DNA of 64,000 nt from Mycobacterium sp. 141 (lineage in GTDB: Bacteria > Actinomycetota > Actinomycetes > Mycobacteriales > Mycobacteriaceae). Below, one piece after another: positions 36,761-45,542 of this stretch. The stretch spans positions 34,340 to 98,339 of the forward strand of contig NZ_KB908270.1 in the NCBI RefSeq assembly GCF_000382405.1, written 5' to 3'. Within the stretch, counting starts at the first letter, position 1. Every line of letters begins with the position of its first letter. A program made the translations under genes and the position numbers. Under the pieces are notes generated by a model, which had not been told where the DNA came from, ran no database searches, and worked only from the letters and a program-made list of their open reading frames with translations.

Positions 36761-37543
36761 TCAGCGCAGCGTGTACGCGGTCATGGACAGCGATCCGAAG
36801 GTATAGCCGCTGATCAGTACCTCGGCGGAAGTGTTTGTGGCAGAGACCATCCCGGAGAAGTACAGGAATGGGATGAAGTGATCGGGGGTCGGGACGGCCA
36901 GCGGATAGTCCCGGTGGGCATCGAGGGTGAGGATCTCGGCGGGGGCGTCGAGCACCTGCTCGCGGGCGGCGTCGTCGAACCGCTGCGCCCAGTCGTATCC
37001 GTCGTCGGGACGCGTACCGTCTATGCCTGTCAGGTTGTGCACGATGTTGCCGCTGGCCAGCACCAGCACGCCGCGTTCGCGTAGCGGCGCCAACCTGGCT
37101 CCGAGTTCCAGGTGGTAGTCGGCCGGTTCGTTGGCGTTGATGGCCAACTGCACCACCGGGATCGAGGCGTCGGGGAACGCGTGCACGAGTACCGACCAGG
37201 TCCCGTGGTCGATGCCCCAGCTGTCCACGTCGGCGCCCACCCAGGTCGGGTGCACCGTATCGCTGATCTCCTCAGCGAGCTCGGGCAGGCCGGGCGCCGG
37301 GTACCGCACGTCGAACAGCTCGCGCGGAAACCCGTAGAAATCGTGGATGGTGCGCGGCCGCGGCATCGCTGTGACCACGGTGGCGTTGATGTACCAGTGG
37401 GCACTGACCACCAGAATCGCCCGTGGCCGTGGCACCGACCGGCCGAAGTCACGCCATGCGGTGGTGTACTGGTTGGACTCGATGGCGTTCATCGGGCTGC
37501 CGTGCCCGATGAACGCCGCTGGCATCGCCGAAGTTGGCTCCAT
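36761..37543 (-). CDS. LigB/YgiD-type extradiol dioxygenase
   Basis: 260 residues, the size of 4,5-DOPA-dioxygenase-like enzymes. Metal-binding histidines are visible in FIGHGSPMNA (H14) and LVVSAHWY (H49); SWGIDHGTWSVLVHAFPDA and VLASGNIVHNL are also conserved. It opens aromatic catechol rings with a non-haem metal. Substrate and pathway are not indicated by neighbours. Confidence 0.85.
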   Translation of the reverse strand: MEPTSAMPAAFIGHGSPMNAIESNQYTTAWRDFGRSVPRPRAILVVSAHWYINATVVTAMPRPRTIHDFYGFPRELFDVRYPAPGLPELAEEISDTVHPTWVGADVDSWGIDHGTWSVLVHAFPDASIPVVQLAINANEPADYHLELGARLAPLRERGVLVLASGNIVHNLTGIDGTRPDDGYDWAQRFDDAAREQVLDAPAEILTLDAHRDYPLAVPTPDHFIPFLYFSGMVSATNTSAEVLISGYTFGSLSMTAYTLR

Positions 37544-37731
37544 CGGACCAGGCTAGCGCCGGGGAGGTGCTCGGGCGGCGGCGGGAAATTCTGCACGGCA
37601 GGCGTGATCGAGTCACCCAGTAGCGGTTCCGATTACGATCGAGTTTTCGCACAGCTTTGGCGGGTGATCCACGTGCCATGGCGGCGGAATTTGACGCAGA
37701 ATCACGCGTAGTCGACGGCGGGGATTGGTAA

Positions 37732-38487
37732 ATGACATACGGCGGGTACGGGAGTGGACCGGTAGGCCCGTACGGCAACGATCCCTTCGCCGGACCAGGC
37801 GCAGGCTTTCCTCCACCGGGTTTTCCGGGTCCGCCCGGAGGCCCGCCGGGCTTTCCTCCAGGCCCTCCGCCCGGTTATCCGCCTTATCCCCCGGGCCCGC
37901 CCGGGTACGGACCTCCGCCGGGTCAGACCAACGCGCTGGCGACCCTGTCGATCGTTTTCGGGATCGTCTTCGCGCCCATCGGCGCGGTACTGGGCCATCT
38001 GGCCTTGTCCCAGATCAAGAAGACCGGCGAGAAGGGCCGCGAGCGTGCCCTGATCGGTCTGACAGTGTCCTACCTGGTGATCTTCGTGGCGATCATCGCG
38101 CTCGTGGTGTTGCTGGTGTCGCACAAGAACGACTCGTCGTCGACCACGACGACCACGGCGACCACCACAACCACGAAGACCACGATGTCGAAGACCCCCA
38201 CCAAGCGGTCGACGCCGCGCACCACGGTGCCGGCGCCTCCGCCGGTACCGCAGACCGTCGCAGTGGAGGACCTGCGGGTCGGTGACTGTGTCCGCATCCA
38301 GGAATTCGGCACCGATCCCGACGCTCCGAACACGACGGCCATCACGATCACGCTCACCCCATGCGCGCCGGGACCCGACATCTATCACGTCGACCAGGTG
38401 AGCAAAGTGCAGGGAACATGCCCCGGGGACACCCTGTACAACACCGAGAAGACGACGTTCGTCTGTGTTTCCCAGTACCGCGGCTGA
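37732..38487 (+). CDS. DUF4190-like Pro-rich membrane protein
   Basis: 251 residues: a Pro/Gly-rich N-terminal tail (1-65), two membrane helices (about 69-90 and 107-130) with the DUF4190 pattern LATLSIVFGIVFAPIGAVLG and LALSQIKKTG, a Thr-rich linker and an outer domain with paired cysteines (VGDCVRI, TPCAPG, GTCPGD, FVCVSQ). It is probably a cell-envelope protein with a disulfide-stabilised outer domain. Function unknown. Confidence 0.75.
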   Translation: MTYGGYGSGPVGPYGNDPFAGPGAGFPPPGFPGPPGGPPGFPPGPPPGYPPYPPGPPGYGPPPGQTNALATLSIVFGIVFAPIGAVLGHLALSQIKKTGEKGRERALIGLTVSYLVIFVAIIALVVLLVSHKNDSSSTTTTTATTTTTKTTMSKTPTKRSTPRTTVPAPPPVPQTVAVEDLRVGDCVRIQEFGTDPDAPNTTAITITLTPCAPGPDIYHVDQVSKVQGTCPGDTLYNTEKTTFVCVSQYRG

Positions 38488-38522
38488 CATGCGCTGCATT
38501 CAAGAGCGAGAGGTGCTGATGC

Positions 38523-39038
38523 ATGGGTAAGAACGAACGCGCGAAGATCGGCATGGCTGATGACGAGATCACCGAATTCATCGAGCACAGCCGGACCGCG
38601 ACCATGGCGACACTGCAAGCTGACGGCAGGCCGCACCTCGTCGCGATGTGGTACGCGGTGCTCGATGGCGAGATCTGGTTCGAGACCAAGGCCAAGTCGC
38701 AGAAGGCGGTGAACCTGCGCCGCGATCCGACCATCACGGTGATGATCGAGGACGGGCAGACCTACGACACCCTTCGTGGGGTATCCATCGACGGCCGTGC
38801 CGAGATCGTCGACGACCCGAAAACCCTACTGCGCGTGGGAATCAGCGTGTGGGAGCGGTACACCGGTCCCTACACCGAGGAGATGCGGCCGTTTGTCGAC
38901 CAGATGATGAACAATCGCATCGCTGTGCGTGTGGTGCCGGTCCGGCTGCGCAGCTGGGATCACCGCAAGCTCGGCCTTCCGGCGATGCCGGTCGGCGGCA
39001 GCACCGCGCAGTACCTGGGTGAAGAGTCCGGTGTCTGA
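38523..39038 (+). CDS. PPOX-class flavin/F420-binding oxidoreductase
   Basis: 171 residues of the split-barrel PPOX fold: EFIEHSRTATMATLQADGRP, HLVAMWYAVLDGEIWFET, KAVNLRRDPTITVMIEDG. Mycobacterial members commonly use coenzyme F420. The ATG follows GAGAGG. Its 3' end overlaps the convergent pirin gene by 79 bp. Confidence 0.85.
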   Translation: MGKNERAKIGMADDEITEFIEHSRTATMATLQADGRPHLVAMWYAVLDGEIWFETKAKSQKAVNLRRDPTITVMIEDGQTYDTLRGVSIDGRAEIVDDPKTLLRVGISVWERYTGPYTEEMRPFVDQMMNNRIAVRVVPVRLRSWDHRKLGLPAMPVGGSTAQYLGEESGV

Positions 39039-40000
39039 CCCGTCGGGTGGGGTCGCGGCTTGAGCCGCGCGTTGGGCAGCGGCGGGGCTGGCAGCCGCGC
39101 GATGCGGCCGCGGTACCCAGCCACGTCGCCGAATCGGACATCATTGGCCTGCCATAGTTCACGATAGGCGGCGACGTCCTCGTGGCTGCGTCCGACGAAG
39201 TTCCACCACATCACCAATTCCTCGGGAAACGGGGTGCCGCCGAGCAGAATCAGCCGGGCCGGCCCTGCTCCGCGGTTGACCAGGTGAAGCTCCTGGTGGC
39301 CGGGGCGCTGGTAAGCGAGATCGGCTGCTGCCAGCGGTATTCCGGCCACCTCGACATCGCCTTCGTCGAGCAGCACCCCGTGTTCGAAGCTCGGGTCGAC
39401 CTCCAGGCTCACGGTGGCGCCGGGGTCGACGTCGAGTTGGGCGCCGAGCAGTGGCGTGAAGGTGTGCACCTGCGACCGTGAGTCGGCCAGCTCACCGAGA
39501 AATACGCGCAGGGTCGCCCCGGCGATGTCGCGAGCTGCTGGTATGTAGTGGGCGAAATCGCGGGCGGTGTCGCGGTCGGAAGCAGGCAGGGCCACCCAGA
39601 GTTGCACGCCGTGCAGGATGGTTGTCGCCGAGGTGGACACCTCGGAGTGGCAGATGCCTGCTCCCGCCGTCATGAGGTTGAGTTCACCCGGGTGGATCAT
39701 GGCGTGCACGCCGGCGCTGTCGCGGTGTTCGATCTCGCCTTGGAAAAGCCAACTGACGGTTTGCAATCCGGTGTGCGGATGCGGCGGAACATCCATGCCT
39801 GTGCCGTCACGGACATCGTGCGGTCCGTAGTGGTCGGCGAAGCACCAGGCGCCGATGAGCGACCGGTCTCGTTGCGGCAGCGTGCGCCGCACCAGCAGCG
39901 CCCGCGGCCCGCCGAGCGGTACCTCACGAGAGTGCAGAATTCCGGTGAATGCCGAAGCCGCGCAGGTGACTTCAGTGGGTGCGACGTCGGTGTTGCTCAT
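38960..40000 (-). CDS. pirin family protein
   Basis: About 346 residues of the bicupin pirin family: DRSLIGAWCFADHYGP, PPHPHTGLQTVSWLFQGEIE with metal-binding His, HSAGVHAMIHPGELN-type continuation, GICHSEVS. The ATG at 40000 fits the family start better than one at 40096, whose extra residues are Arg-rich. The C-terminal tail overlaps the convergent PPOX gene, which is unusual but both frames look genuine. Confidence 0.85.
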   Translation of the reverse strand: MSNTDVAPTEVTCAASAFTGILHSREVPLGGPRALLVRRTLPQRDRSLIGAWCFADHYGPHDVRDGTGMDVPPHPHTGLQTVSWLFQGEIEHRDSAGVHAMIHPGELNLMTAGAGICHSEVSTSATTILHGVQLWVALPASDRDTARDFAHYIPAARDIAGATLRVFLGELADSRSQVHTFTPLLGAQLDVDPGATVSLEVDPSFEHGVLLDEGDVEVAGIPLAAADLAYQRPGHQELHLVNRGAGPARLILLGGTPFPEELVMWWNFVGRSHEDVAAYRELWQANDVRFGDVAGYRGRIARLPAPPLPNARLKPRPHPTGQTPDSSPRYCAVLPPTGIAGRPSLR

Positions 40001-40140
40001 AGCTGCCACCGTAGTGCGGAGACGAAGTTGATCGCCTGCTCGATGCGGTAGTCGCCACGCTCGAGCGCTCAAGCAAGTCGGGGACGGTGCCGACACTGCG
40101 CCTCGCGGCGAGTGGTCGCTCGAAGCGACGGTTTTGGTGT

Positions 40141-40197
40141 GGGGCCCGGGGCAATGCCCGGCACCGTCGCATGCATCAACAGCACGCCCCGGGCCCC
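40141..40197. terminator. strong GC hairpin between pirin and whiB6 genes
   Basis: GGGGCCCGGGGC (40141-40152) and GCCCCGGGCCCC (40186-40197) are exact 12-bp inverted arms with a 33-nt loop. It lies 74 nt past the whiB6 stop and upstream of pirin, so it probably ends the whiB6 transcript. No T-run follows, as is common in mycobacteria. The rest of the 40001-40270 gap shows no gene. Confidence 0.6.
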
Positions 40198-40270
40198 TAT
40201 TCCTCCCCCGTGTGGAACTGCTGCCCTCCCGCCGCCGTCCCCTCGAATTCGGCGGCGAGAGGGCAGGAGA

Positions 40271-40564
40271 TCAGGCGGCTTCGGGGAAGACCAGCCGGGT
40301 CTTGCGGACGGGGTAGCCGTTCCGCTCGGCCAGCGAGCGCAGCTGCTTGAGCGCGAACGCACGGCCGCGGCCGCCTTCAGGAACCACGATCCCGGCCCAG
40401 AGCCCTTCGGCACGGGGCAGCTCGCAGGCCTCCCTGGCGCACATCCAGCGGCGTGGGCACTCGCGGCAGATCACCTTGGCCTCTTCGTCGGGCGTGGAGG
40501 TCCAGCGTTCCGGGTTGGCGGTGCAGACGCCGAGCGGGATTCCGTTGGCCATCAAAGCGGTCAT
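40271..40564 (-). CDS. whiB6: WhiB6, Fe-S regulator of ESX-1
   Basis: 97 residues. The four cluster cysteines are at C14 (GIPLGVC) and C33, C36, C42 (VICRECPRRWMC), followed by the WhiB turn EGLWAGIVVPEG and a basic tail ending KTRLVFPEAA. WhiB6 is an iron-sulfur, redox-responsive regulator of ESX-1 genes. The ATG at 40564 has a GGGGAG site about 9 nt upstream. Its place next to ESX-1 and divergent from a DNA-binding protein matches the M. tuberculosis layout. Confidence 0.92.
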   Translation of the reverse strand: MTALMANGIPLGVCTANPERWTSTPDEEAKVICRECPRRWMCAREACELPRAEGLWAGIVVPEGGRGRAFALKQLRSLAERNGYPVRKTRLVFPEAA

Positions 40565-40945
40565 TTCTATTGCTCCCCTCGTAAGAACTGTGCGGTGTCC
40601 CGCGGTGAGAGGAACGCTATAGCAATAACCGTAGCAATGCAACGCTTCTGGATAGATGAAACCGTTGCGGCGCTACGAGACTGTGACGGGCCGGAAGTTA
40701 AGAGTAAAACTACCTAGTTGTGATTACCTGCGCGGATAGTCTGGGCGGCAACCGAAGCAGTTTGAGCGCGCGCGATAGTGCCTGCGCCGCCATGTGCGAC
40801 TAAGTCGTAGCGTTAGTTCAGTTTCACGAAAAACCCAAGCCAAGTCGTAGCGGTGCTGCAGTATGCGGTTAGAATCGACAGGTCCACGCAGCCATGACAG
40901 CCCGCCCTAGCGCTTCAGCTCATTCAGCTAAGGAACCCTCCGGAG
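40565..40945. promoter_or_regulatory. whiB6 / XRE divergent control region with direct repeat
   Basis: A 381-bp non-coding stretch, richer in A and T than its neighbours. AAGTCGTAGCG occurs at 40802-40812 and again at 40842-40852, exactly 40 bp apart, about four helical turns. In other mycobacteria this region binds regulators such as PhoP, EspM and EspR; the direct repeats are candidate sites. Confidence 0.5.
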
Positions 40946-41716
40946 ATGACCGATGCGGAGTTCGATCTCGCTACCGGTGAGTTCGACGTCGGCTTGATTC
41001 GCGCCGGAGCGGCTGCCGCCGCGCGACGACGCGAACTCGACATCAGTCAGCGCAGCCTGGCTGCCGACGGTGTCATCAATGCCGGTGCGCTGATCGCCTT
41101 CGAGAAGGGTCGCAGCTGGCCCCGTGAGCGCACTCGGCTCAAGCTGGAAGAGGTGTTGCACTGGCCACCGGGCACCATCGCACGGCTGCGCCAGGGCGCA
41201 CCGGTCCCGGTGCTCGAACCTGCGACACCGCCTCCATCCGCCGCGAGTGCGCCGGCCGAACCCCCCGCGGCTGCCCCGGCGAATGCCGAGGTGCCGCTGA
41301 TCGCCCAAGCGGTGCTCACCGCCGCCAACACGCTTGGCTCGACCATGGACGCCATGCCGCCCGCCGGCGATCCCGCTTTCATTCCCCGGGTCACGGCGAT
41401 CCTCGCCGACTTGCGTCAGCTTGAGGCGGTCGCGTCCCGGGCGGCCCGGATCAGCCAGGTCACCCCGGCGTTGATCAAGGCGCTCAGCGCTGTGCGGCAC
41501 CAGATCGACGAGTTGACCACGCGGGCCGCAGCAGCACCGGGGGCCACGCTCGGCCAGCGGCTCTACGTCGCGCGCCGGCGTGCGAACCTCACGATCGAGG
41601 AGACCGCTCAGGCGGCAGGTGTCCCGGAGGACGTCATCACCCGCACCGAGGCCGAGCACCTGGTCGACGCGGCCGCGGTGCACGCGATCGAGGCACTGAT
41701 CAGCGCCATGGCCTGA
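40946..41716 (+). CDS. protein with two XRE-like HTH domains, at the EspM position
   Basis: 256 residues. Residues ~18-85 (AARRRELDISQRSLAADGVI, FEKGRSWPRERTRLKLEEVL) and residues ~200-256 (GQRLYVARRRANLTIEETAQ, GVPEDVITRTEAEH) each look like XRE-type HTH domains, joined by a Pro/Ala linker and a helical middle. It is divergent from whiB6, the place held by EspM (Rv3863) in M. tuberculosis, which represses whiB6. Sequence identity with EspM cannot be judged here, so only the position and DNA-binding nature are claimed. Confidence 0.7.
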   Translation: MTDAEFDLATGEFDVGLIRAGAAAAARRRELDISQRSLAADGVINAGALIAFEKGRSWPRERTRLKLEEVLHWPPGTIARLRQGAPVPVLEPATPPPSAASAPAEPPAAAPANAEVPLIAQAVLTAANTLGSTMDAMPPAGDPAFIPRVTAILADLRQLEAVASRAARISQVTPALIKALSAVRHQIDELTTRAAAAPGATLGQRLYVARRRANLTIEETAQAAGVPEDVITRTEAEHLVDAAAVHAIEALISAMA

Positions 41717-41728
41717 TATCGCGAGCGC

Positions 41729-43099
41729 TCAGAAGCGCTCTCGATGCCGATCGTCCGAGGACGGGAAGTGGTCGGCGAGCGCCGCGGCGATTTCGAGGAA
41801 CTTCTGGCGTACCGCCGGTGTCATCACCCGGGTGCCGTCGATCACGCCACCGGGACGCAGGTTGCCGTCGAACGGCACCTCGACGACGGTCTGGCCCTGT
41901 CCGGCGAACTGCGCGGCCAAGATGGATCGGGTCCGTTTGTCGGCGTGCCCGTCGGAGTCGTTGAGCACGACGACAGTGCGTTGCAACAGGCCGGTCATCC
42001 CTCGATTGGCCAGCCAGTCCAGCGTCTGCCCGGCTGCAGCGGCACCATCGACCCACGGGGAGGACACCACGATCAGGGCGTCCAGGTCTCGCAGCACCTC
42101 CTGGGTCACCGGGGAGTCCATCGTCGAGCTGCAGTCCACCACCGAGATGGAGAAGTGCCGGTCGAGCCGGGTTGTCGCCTCGCGGTAGATCGCGGCGTCG
42201 AGGACGCGACGCCGGGCGGGGGTGGCCTCACCGGCGAGGACGAACAGCCCCGCGGCGTTGTTGCCGACCCGGCTGCGCACGTCGGCGAAGGTGTCGAGGT
42301 GCTTGTCGGAGGCCAGTTCCCAGTACGAGCCCTGGGCTCGAGGGTCGACGCGGCTGCCCAGCTTGCCGAACGCGGTGTCGGCGTCGATGGCCACCACACG
42401 GTCGTCCTGGCGCAACTCGGCGAACACCGAGCCGATGCTTGCCGAGACGGTGGTCTTGCCGACGCCGCCCTTGCCCATGACACCGACCTTGTAGTGGCCG
42501 CGCAGGACACCCTTGATCTTGGTCTCCAGCTCGGCCTGGCGCGTGTCCACTGGGGACGGTCCGGGGTTGATCAGCCCGAAAGTCGCCTTGTAGACCAGCA
42601 GTCGCCAACCCCCGGCCGGCGGCTCGCGACGCGGCGGCACCAGGTCATTGACCCGGATCCGCTCGGCGTAGGACCCCGGAACCGTCTGCGGCGCCGGCTG
42701 GCCGCTGCCATCCGACGCGAACCCGCCCTCGGCAGGCCACGGCGACCCGGGCGCTGGCCCGAACGACTGAGGCGGTTGCGGCCCCGGCCCGATTGGTGTC
42801 GGCGGGGCCGAAGGGATGGGATGAGTGTGCATCGGCGGCGCCTGAGGTCGCTGCTGGTGCACCGGCCGGCCGGGCTGCTGTCCCCACTGGTTGCCGTCGA
42901 ACCTGCTCGGTGCCGAGGGTCCCTGACGACCGTCGTGCGGCGGGGGTGTGGGAGGTTGGGGGTGCTGAGCCGGCTCGCGGAAGCTGATGCGCGGCTGCTC
43001 CGCTGGCTGGGGCGTCGGCCCGGTGTCCGGTTCGAAATCGGTGTCTTCCGACCCCGTCCGGCCAAGCTCTCCACGCAGGGTGTCGTCGGGGTCGGTCAC
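41729..43099 (-). CDS. EspI-like ATPase (second copy), ParA/MinD fold
   Basis: 456 residues: a Pro/Gln-rich disordered N-terminus (~25-145) then a MinD-type ATPase with the deviant Walker A GVMGKGGVGKTTVSASIGSV (KGGVGKT at 210-216), VVAIDADTAFGKLGSR and a C-terminal VEVPFDGNLRPGG. The layout matches EspI, encoded again at 55856-57274. It is convergent with the XRE gene and divergent from espE. EspI limits ESX-1 when ATP is low in M. tuberculosis; this copy may serve a related role. Confidence 0.75.
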   Translation of the reverse strand: MTDPDDTLRGELGRTGSEDTDFEPDTGPTPQPAEQPRISFREPAQHPQPPTPPPHDGRQGPSAPSRFDGNQWGQQPGRPVHQQRPQAPPMHTHPIPSAPPTPIGPGPQPPQSFGPAPGSPWPAEGGFASDGSGQPAPQTVPGSYAERIRVNDLVPPRREPPAGGWRLLVYKATFGLINPGPSPVDTRQAELETKIKGVLRGHYKVGVMGKGGVGKTTVSASIGSVFAELRQDDRVVAIDADTAFGKLGSRVDPRAQGSYWELASDKHLDTFADVRSRVGNNAAGLFVLAGEATPARRRVLDAAIYREATTRLDRHFSISVVDCSSTMDSPVTQEVLRDLDALIVVSSPWVDGAAAAGQTLDWLANRGMTGLLQRTVVVLNDSDGHADKRTRSILAAQFAGQGQTVVEVPFDGNLRPGGVIDGTRVMTPAVRQKFLEIAAALADHFPSSDDRHRERF

Positions 43100-43350
43100 G
43101 ACGGAATCTCCTCAGGTAGTCACGCGACGGCTATCTCGACCGACCTAAAGTATCGACTACGGCACCACCTCACTGCACCCGTTGGTGATGGTCCCTGCGC
43201 TTCGCGGCCGCGGGACCGGGGCGACGGCCCGTCGTCGTCAATCCCGTACCCGCTGCCCAAGGCGTCGCAGGGCGACATGTTTGGGCCGAATTTGGTGCTC
43301 AGGCGGGCTCTTTGGCGCTGGTAACGTCTCGCGTCGAGGGGGATCTGCGC
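43100..43350. promoter_or_regulatory. divergent region between the EspI-like gene and espE
   Basis: 251 bp without a gene. GAGGGGG lies about 10 nt before the espE start. TAACGT at 43322-43327 is a possible -10 box for espE; no good -35 is seen. Confidence 0.35.
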
Positions 43351-44487
43351 ATGGGGTTGATGGGCGATATTGCCAAAACCGGTAAGGAACTGATCGAGCA
43401 GCGCGAGGGGATCCTCGGCGCCGGCCGGAACGTCATCGAAGACATGAAGGTCACCACGGGCACCGGTGCACCCGACAACGGCGACGCTTTCGGCGCGGGC
43501 GCCGAGCAGTTAGGCAAGGCCGGCGACACGCTGAAGTCGGCGTTTCCCGACGACTCGTGGACAAGTAGCGGATCCGTCGCCTACAGCGCACGCAACACTG
43601 AGCAGCTGAGCCGCGCCGCGGCGGTGATGGAGGCCGATCGCGCGGTCGCGGCCGTGCTCGTGCGCGAATCGGACCAGATCTCTACGACGCGACAGAACCT
43701 CGACGGCCAATCGGACTGGCTGGCCGACATGAGCCTGGTCACGGCCGCCATCGCCGGCATCCCGTATGTCGGCAAGGCTTCGCAGACCGCGACCGAGATC
43801 GCGATGGTGGCGAAGGCGCTCGGGGTGTCCACCGATCAGGTCCTGGCCATGTGGCAGAACGTCGACGCCAACGCCGCCGAGCTGCGGGACGCTGTCGCGA
43901 AGTATGCGGACATCGCGCGTGACGCCGAGCCCAGTACCGACCCCCGCGAGACAGACTGCGGCGCACCGGCCCCAGCGGAACAACCTGCGGCCACGCAACA
44001 GGCTGCGATGGATGCCACGTCAGCGACGGCGGGCACCGCGATCGGGTCAATCCTCGGTCCGCTCGGCGGCATCCTGGGCGGTATCACCCAGGCCGCATCT
44101 CAGGCGCTGCAGGCGGCGGTCGCGGCCGCCACGCAAACCGCCCAAGGCGCCACCCAGGCCGTCGGGCAGGCCCAGCCATCTTCAGCGGGTCTGGATGCAC
44201 TGGCCGAGAAAGCCGATACGGCAGGCGACGACGAGAGGGAGAAGTCGGAGCAGGACGACAAGTCCGCGAAAGATGAGAAGCACCACGAGACCGCCGCGAC
44301 GACAACTGCCGACAAGGCTGAAAAGGGTGCCAAGAACGGCATGTTCGACACCGGTGACGTCGTCACAGACGGTGCAGGCCCGACCGACAAAGGCGCAGCC
44401 AAGACGCTCCCGCCGGATCTGGCGTCGGGCGAATTCAGCGGTGGTGACGGCCGTGCGCGGGCCCGCGCCGAAAGTGGAGCCGGATGA
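43351..44487 (+). CDS. espE: EspE-like ESX-1 secretion-associated protein
   Basis: 378 residues. The N-terminal half is helical (LMGDIAKTGKELIEQREGIL, LVTAAIAGIPYVGKASQTAT); the C-terminal half is Ala, Gln, Asp and Lys rich and probably disordered. A Gly/Ala-rich hydrophobic stretch (GTAIGSILGPLGGILGG) may touch the membrane. EspE (Rv3864) is an ESX-1 substrate. The ATG at 43351 is chosen by its GAGGGGG site. It begins the espE-espG1-espH group. Confidence 0.8.
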   Translation: MGLMGDIAKTGKELIEQREGILGAGRNVIEDMKVTTGTGAPDNGDAFGAGAEQLGKAGDTLKSAFPDDSWTSSGSVAYSARNTEQLSRAAAVMEADRAVAAVLVRESDQISTTRQNLDGQSDWLADMSLVTAAIAGIPYVGKASQTATEIAMVAKALGVSTDQVLAMWQNVDANAAELRDAVAKYADIARDAEPSTDPRETDCGAPAPAEQPAATQQAAMDATSATAGTAIGSILGPLGGILGGITQAASQALQAAVAAATQTAQGATQAVGQAQPSSAGLDALAEKADTAGDDEREKSEQDDKSAKDEKHHETAATTTADKAEKGAKNGMFDTGDVVTDGAGPTDKGAAKTLPPDLASGEFSGGDGRARARAESGAG

Positions 44488-44593
44488 GGCTCAGCTAAGT
44501 GTTCCGGCGGCAGTTAGATTGGGTGCAGCTATTCCCGGGTCTGCGACCGTGACCAGGACGTAGGAATCCGGGAAAAGAATCGAGGGGGAATTC

Positions 44594-44683
44594 ATGTCGG
44601 GAGATTTGCGTGTCACCACCGCACACTTACGCGAGAAGGTGCGCACCGACTGCTTGGGTCACGTCGCGGAGCAAACCGGATGA
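44594..44683 (+). CDS. short EspF/EspC-family ORF coupled to espG1
   Basis: ATG at 44594 with a GAGGGGG site 6 nt upstream opens a 29-codon frame: MSGDLRVTTAHLREKVRTDC then LGHVAEQTG. Its start resembles the LRV-T/D-xxHLRxLA opening of EspF/EspC-like proteins, which are about 100 residues. The TGA overlaps the espG1 ATG (ATGA). It sits where espF belongs, so it is most likely an espF reduced by an internal deletion, kept perhaps as a leader that couples translation of espG1. Confidence 0.55.
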   Translation: MSGDLRVTTAHLREKVRTDCLGHVAEQTG

Positions 44684-45528
44684 CGTCGGTGTACGGGGCC
44701 GATCCTGACGCGCCGCATTACGACGATGTCGTCGGGGTCGAGGTGACCATCGACGGCATGCTGGTGATCGCCGACAAATTGGGACTGGCAGATTTCCCGC
44801 CGTCACTCGGTATCCGGCTGAACATCCCGCAGGTGGATCTGCGTCAGATCGTCTGGGAGCAGGTTGAGCGGGACCTGACCGCGCAGGGAGTACTGGACGT
44901 ATTCGGTAACCCGCACCCTGAAGTGGCTGCCATGCTCGACACCCTCAGCAGGGCGGATCGCACCTTGGAAGCGCGTTGGTGGCGCCGCAATCTCGGTGGC
45001 AAGATGATCCGATTCGCGGTGTGTCGTAAGGGGACTCGACACGTCGTGTGTGCGCGGGACAACGAGATGCTGGTGCTGCAGCGGGTAGCTCCCCAGGTCG
45101 GAATGGCCGGAATGGTGATGACGGTGCTCGGCACCGGTAACCCCGCCAACGTCGAACCGCTCACCGGCGTGGCCGACCAGCTGGCCAAATGCCGCACAGC
45201 AGACGATCTGATCGGCTACGGCATTCCACCCACCTCGGCGCGTGCCTATGCGGGCATCATCTCCGAACCCGAGAGCTGGGTCGAGATCGTCGCCTCCGAA
45301 CGCCTTCCCGGTGGGACCAGCGCCCAATCCGATGTCGCGGCAGGCGTATTGGACTCGACCCCGGGCCGGATCGTCTCGATCCCCCGCAAGGTCAACGGTG
45401 AGCTGTACGGCAGCTTCCTGTCCGGTACGCAGGACAACCTGCAGCGTGCCCTGGACGGCCTGCTGGAGTTCCTGCCGTCAGGTGGCTGGTTCGACACGAC
45501 CGCTTCGGATAGTTCCTATCTTCACTGA
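44680..45528 (+). CDS. espG1: EspG1, PE/PPE chaperone
   Basis: 282 residues, the normal EspG size: VVGVEVTIDGMLVIADKLGL, ARWWRRNLGGKMIRFAVC, GRIVSIPRKVNGELYGSFLS. EspG proteins bind the tip of PPE proteins of their own ESX system in the cytosol and keep PE-PPE pairs soluble; the expected client here is PE35-PPE68. Start overlaps the short upstream frame. espH follows after 14 bp. Confidence 0.9.
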   Translation: MTSVYGADPDAPHYDDVVGVEVTIDGMLVIADKLGLADFPPSLGIRLNIPQVDLRQIVWEQVERDLTAQGVLDVFGNPHPEVAAMLDTLSRADRTLEARWWRRNLGGKMIRFAVCRKGTRHVVCARDNEMLVLQRVAPQVGMAGMVMTVLGTGNPANVEPLTGVADQLAKCRTADDLIGYGIPPTSARAYAGIISEPESWVEIVASERLPGGTSAQSDVAAGVLDSTPGRIVSIPRKVNGELYGSFLSGTQDNLQRALDGLLEFLPSGGWFDTTASDSSYLH

Positions 45529-45542
45529 GAAAGGCCACCACG

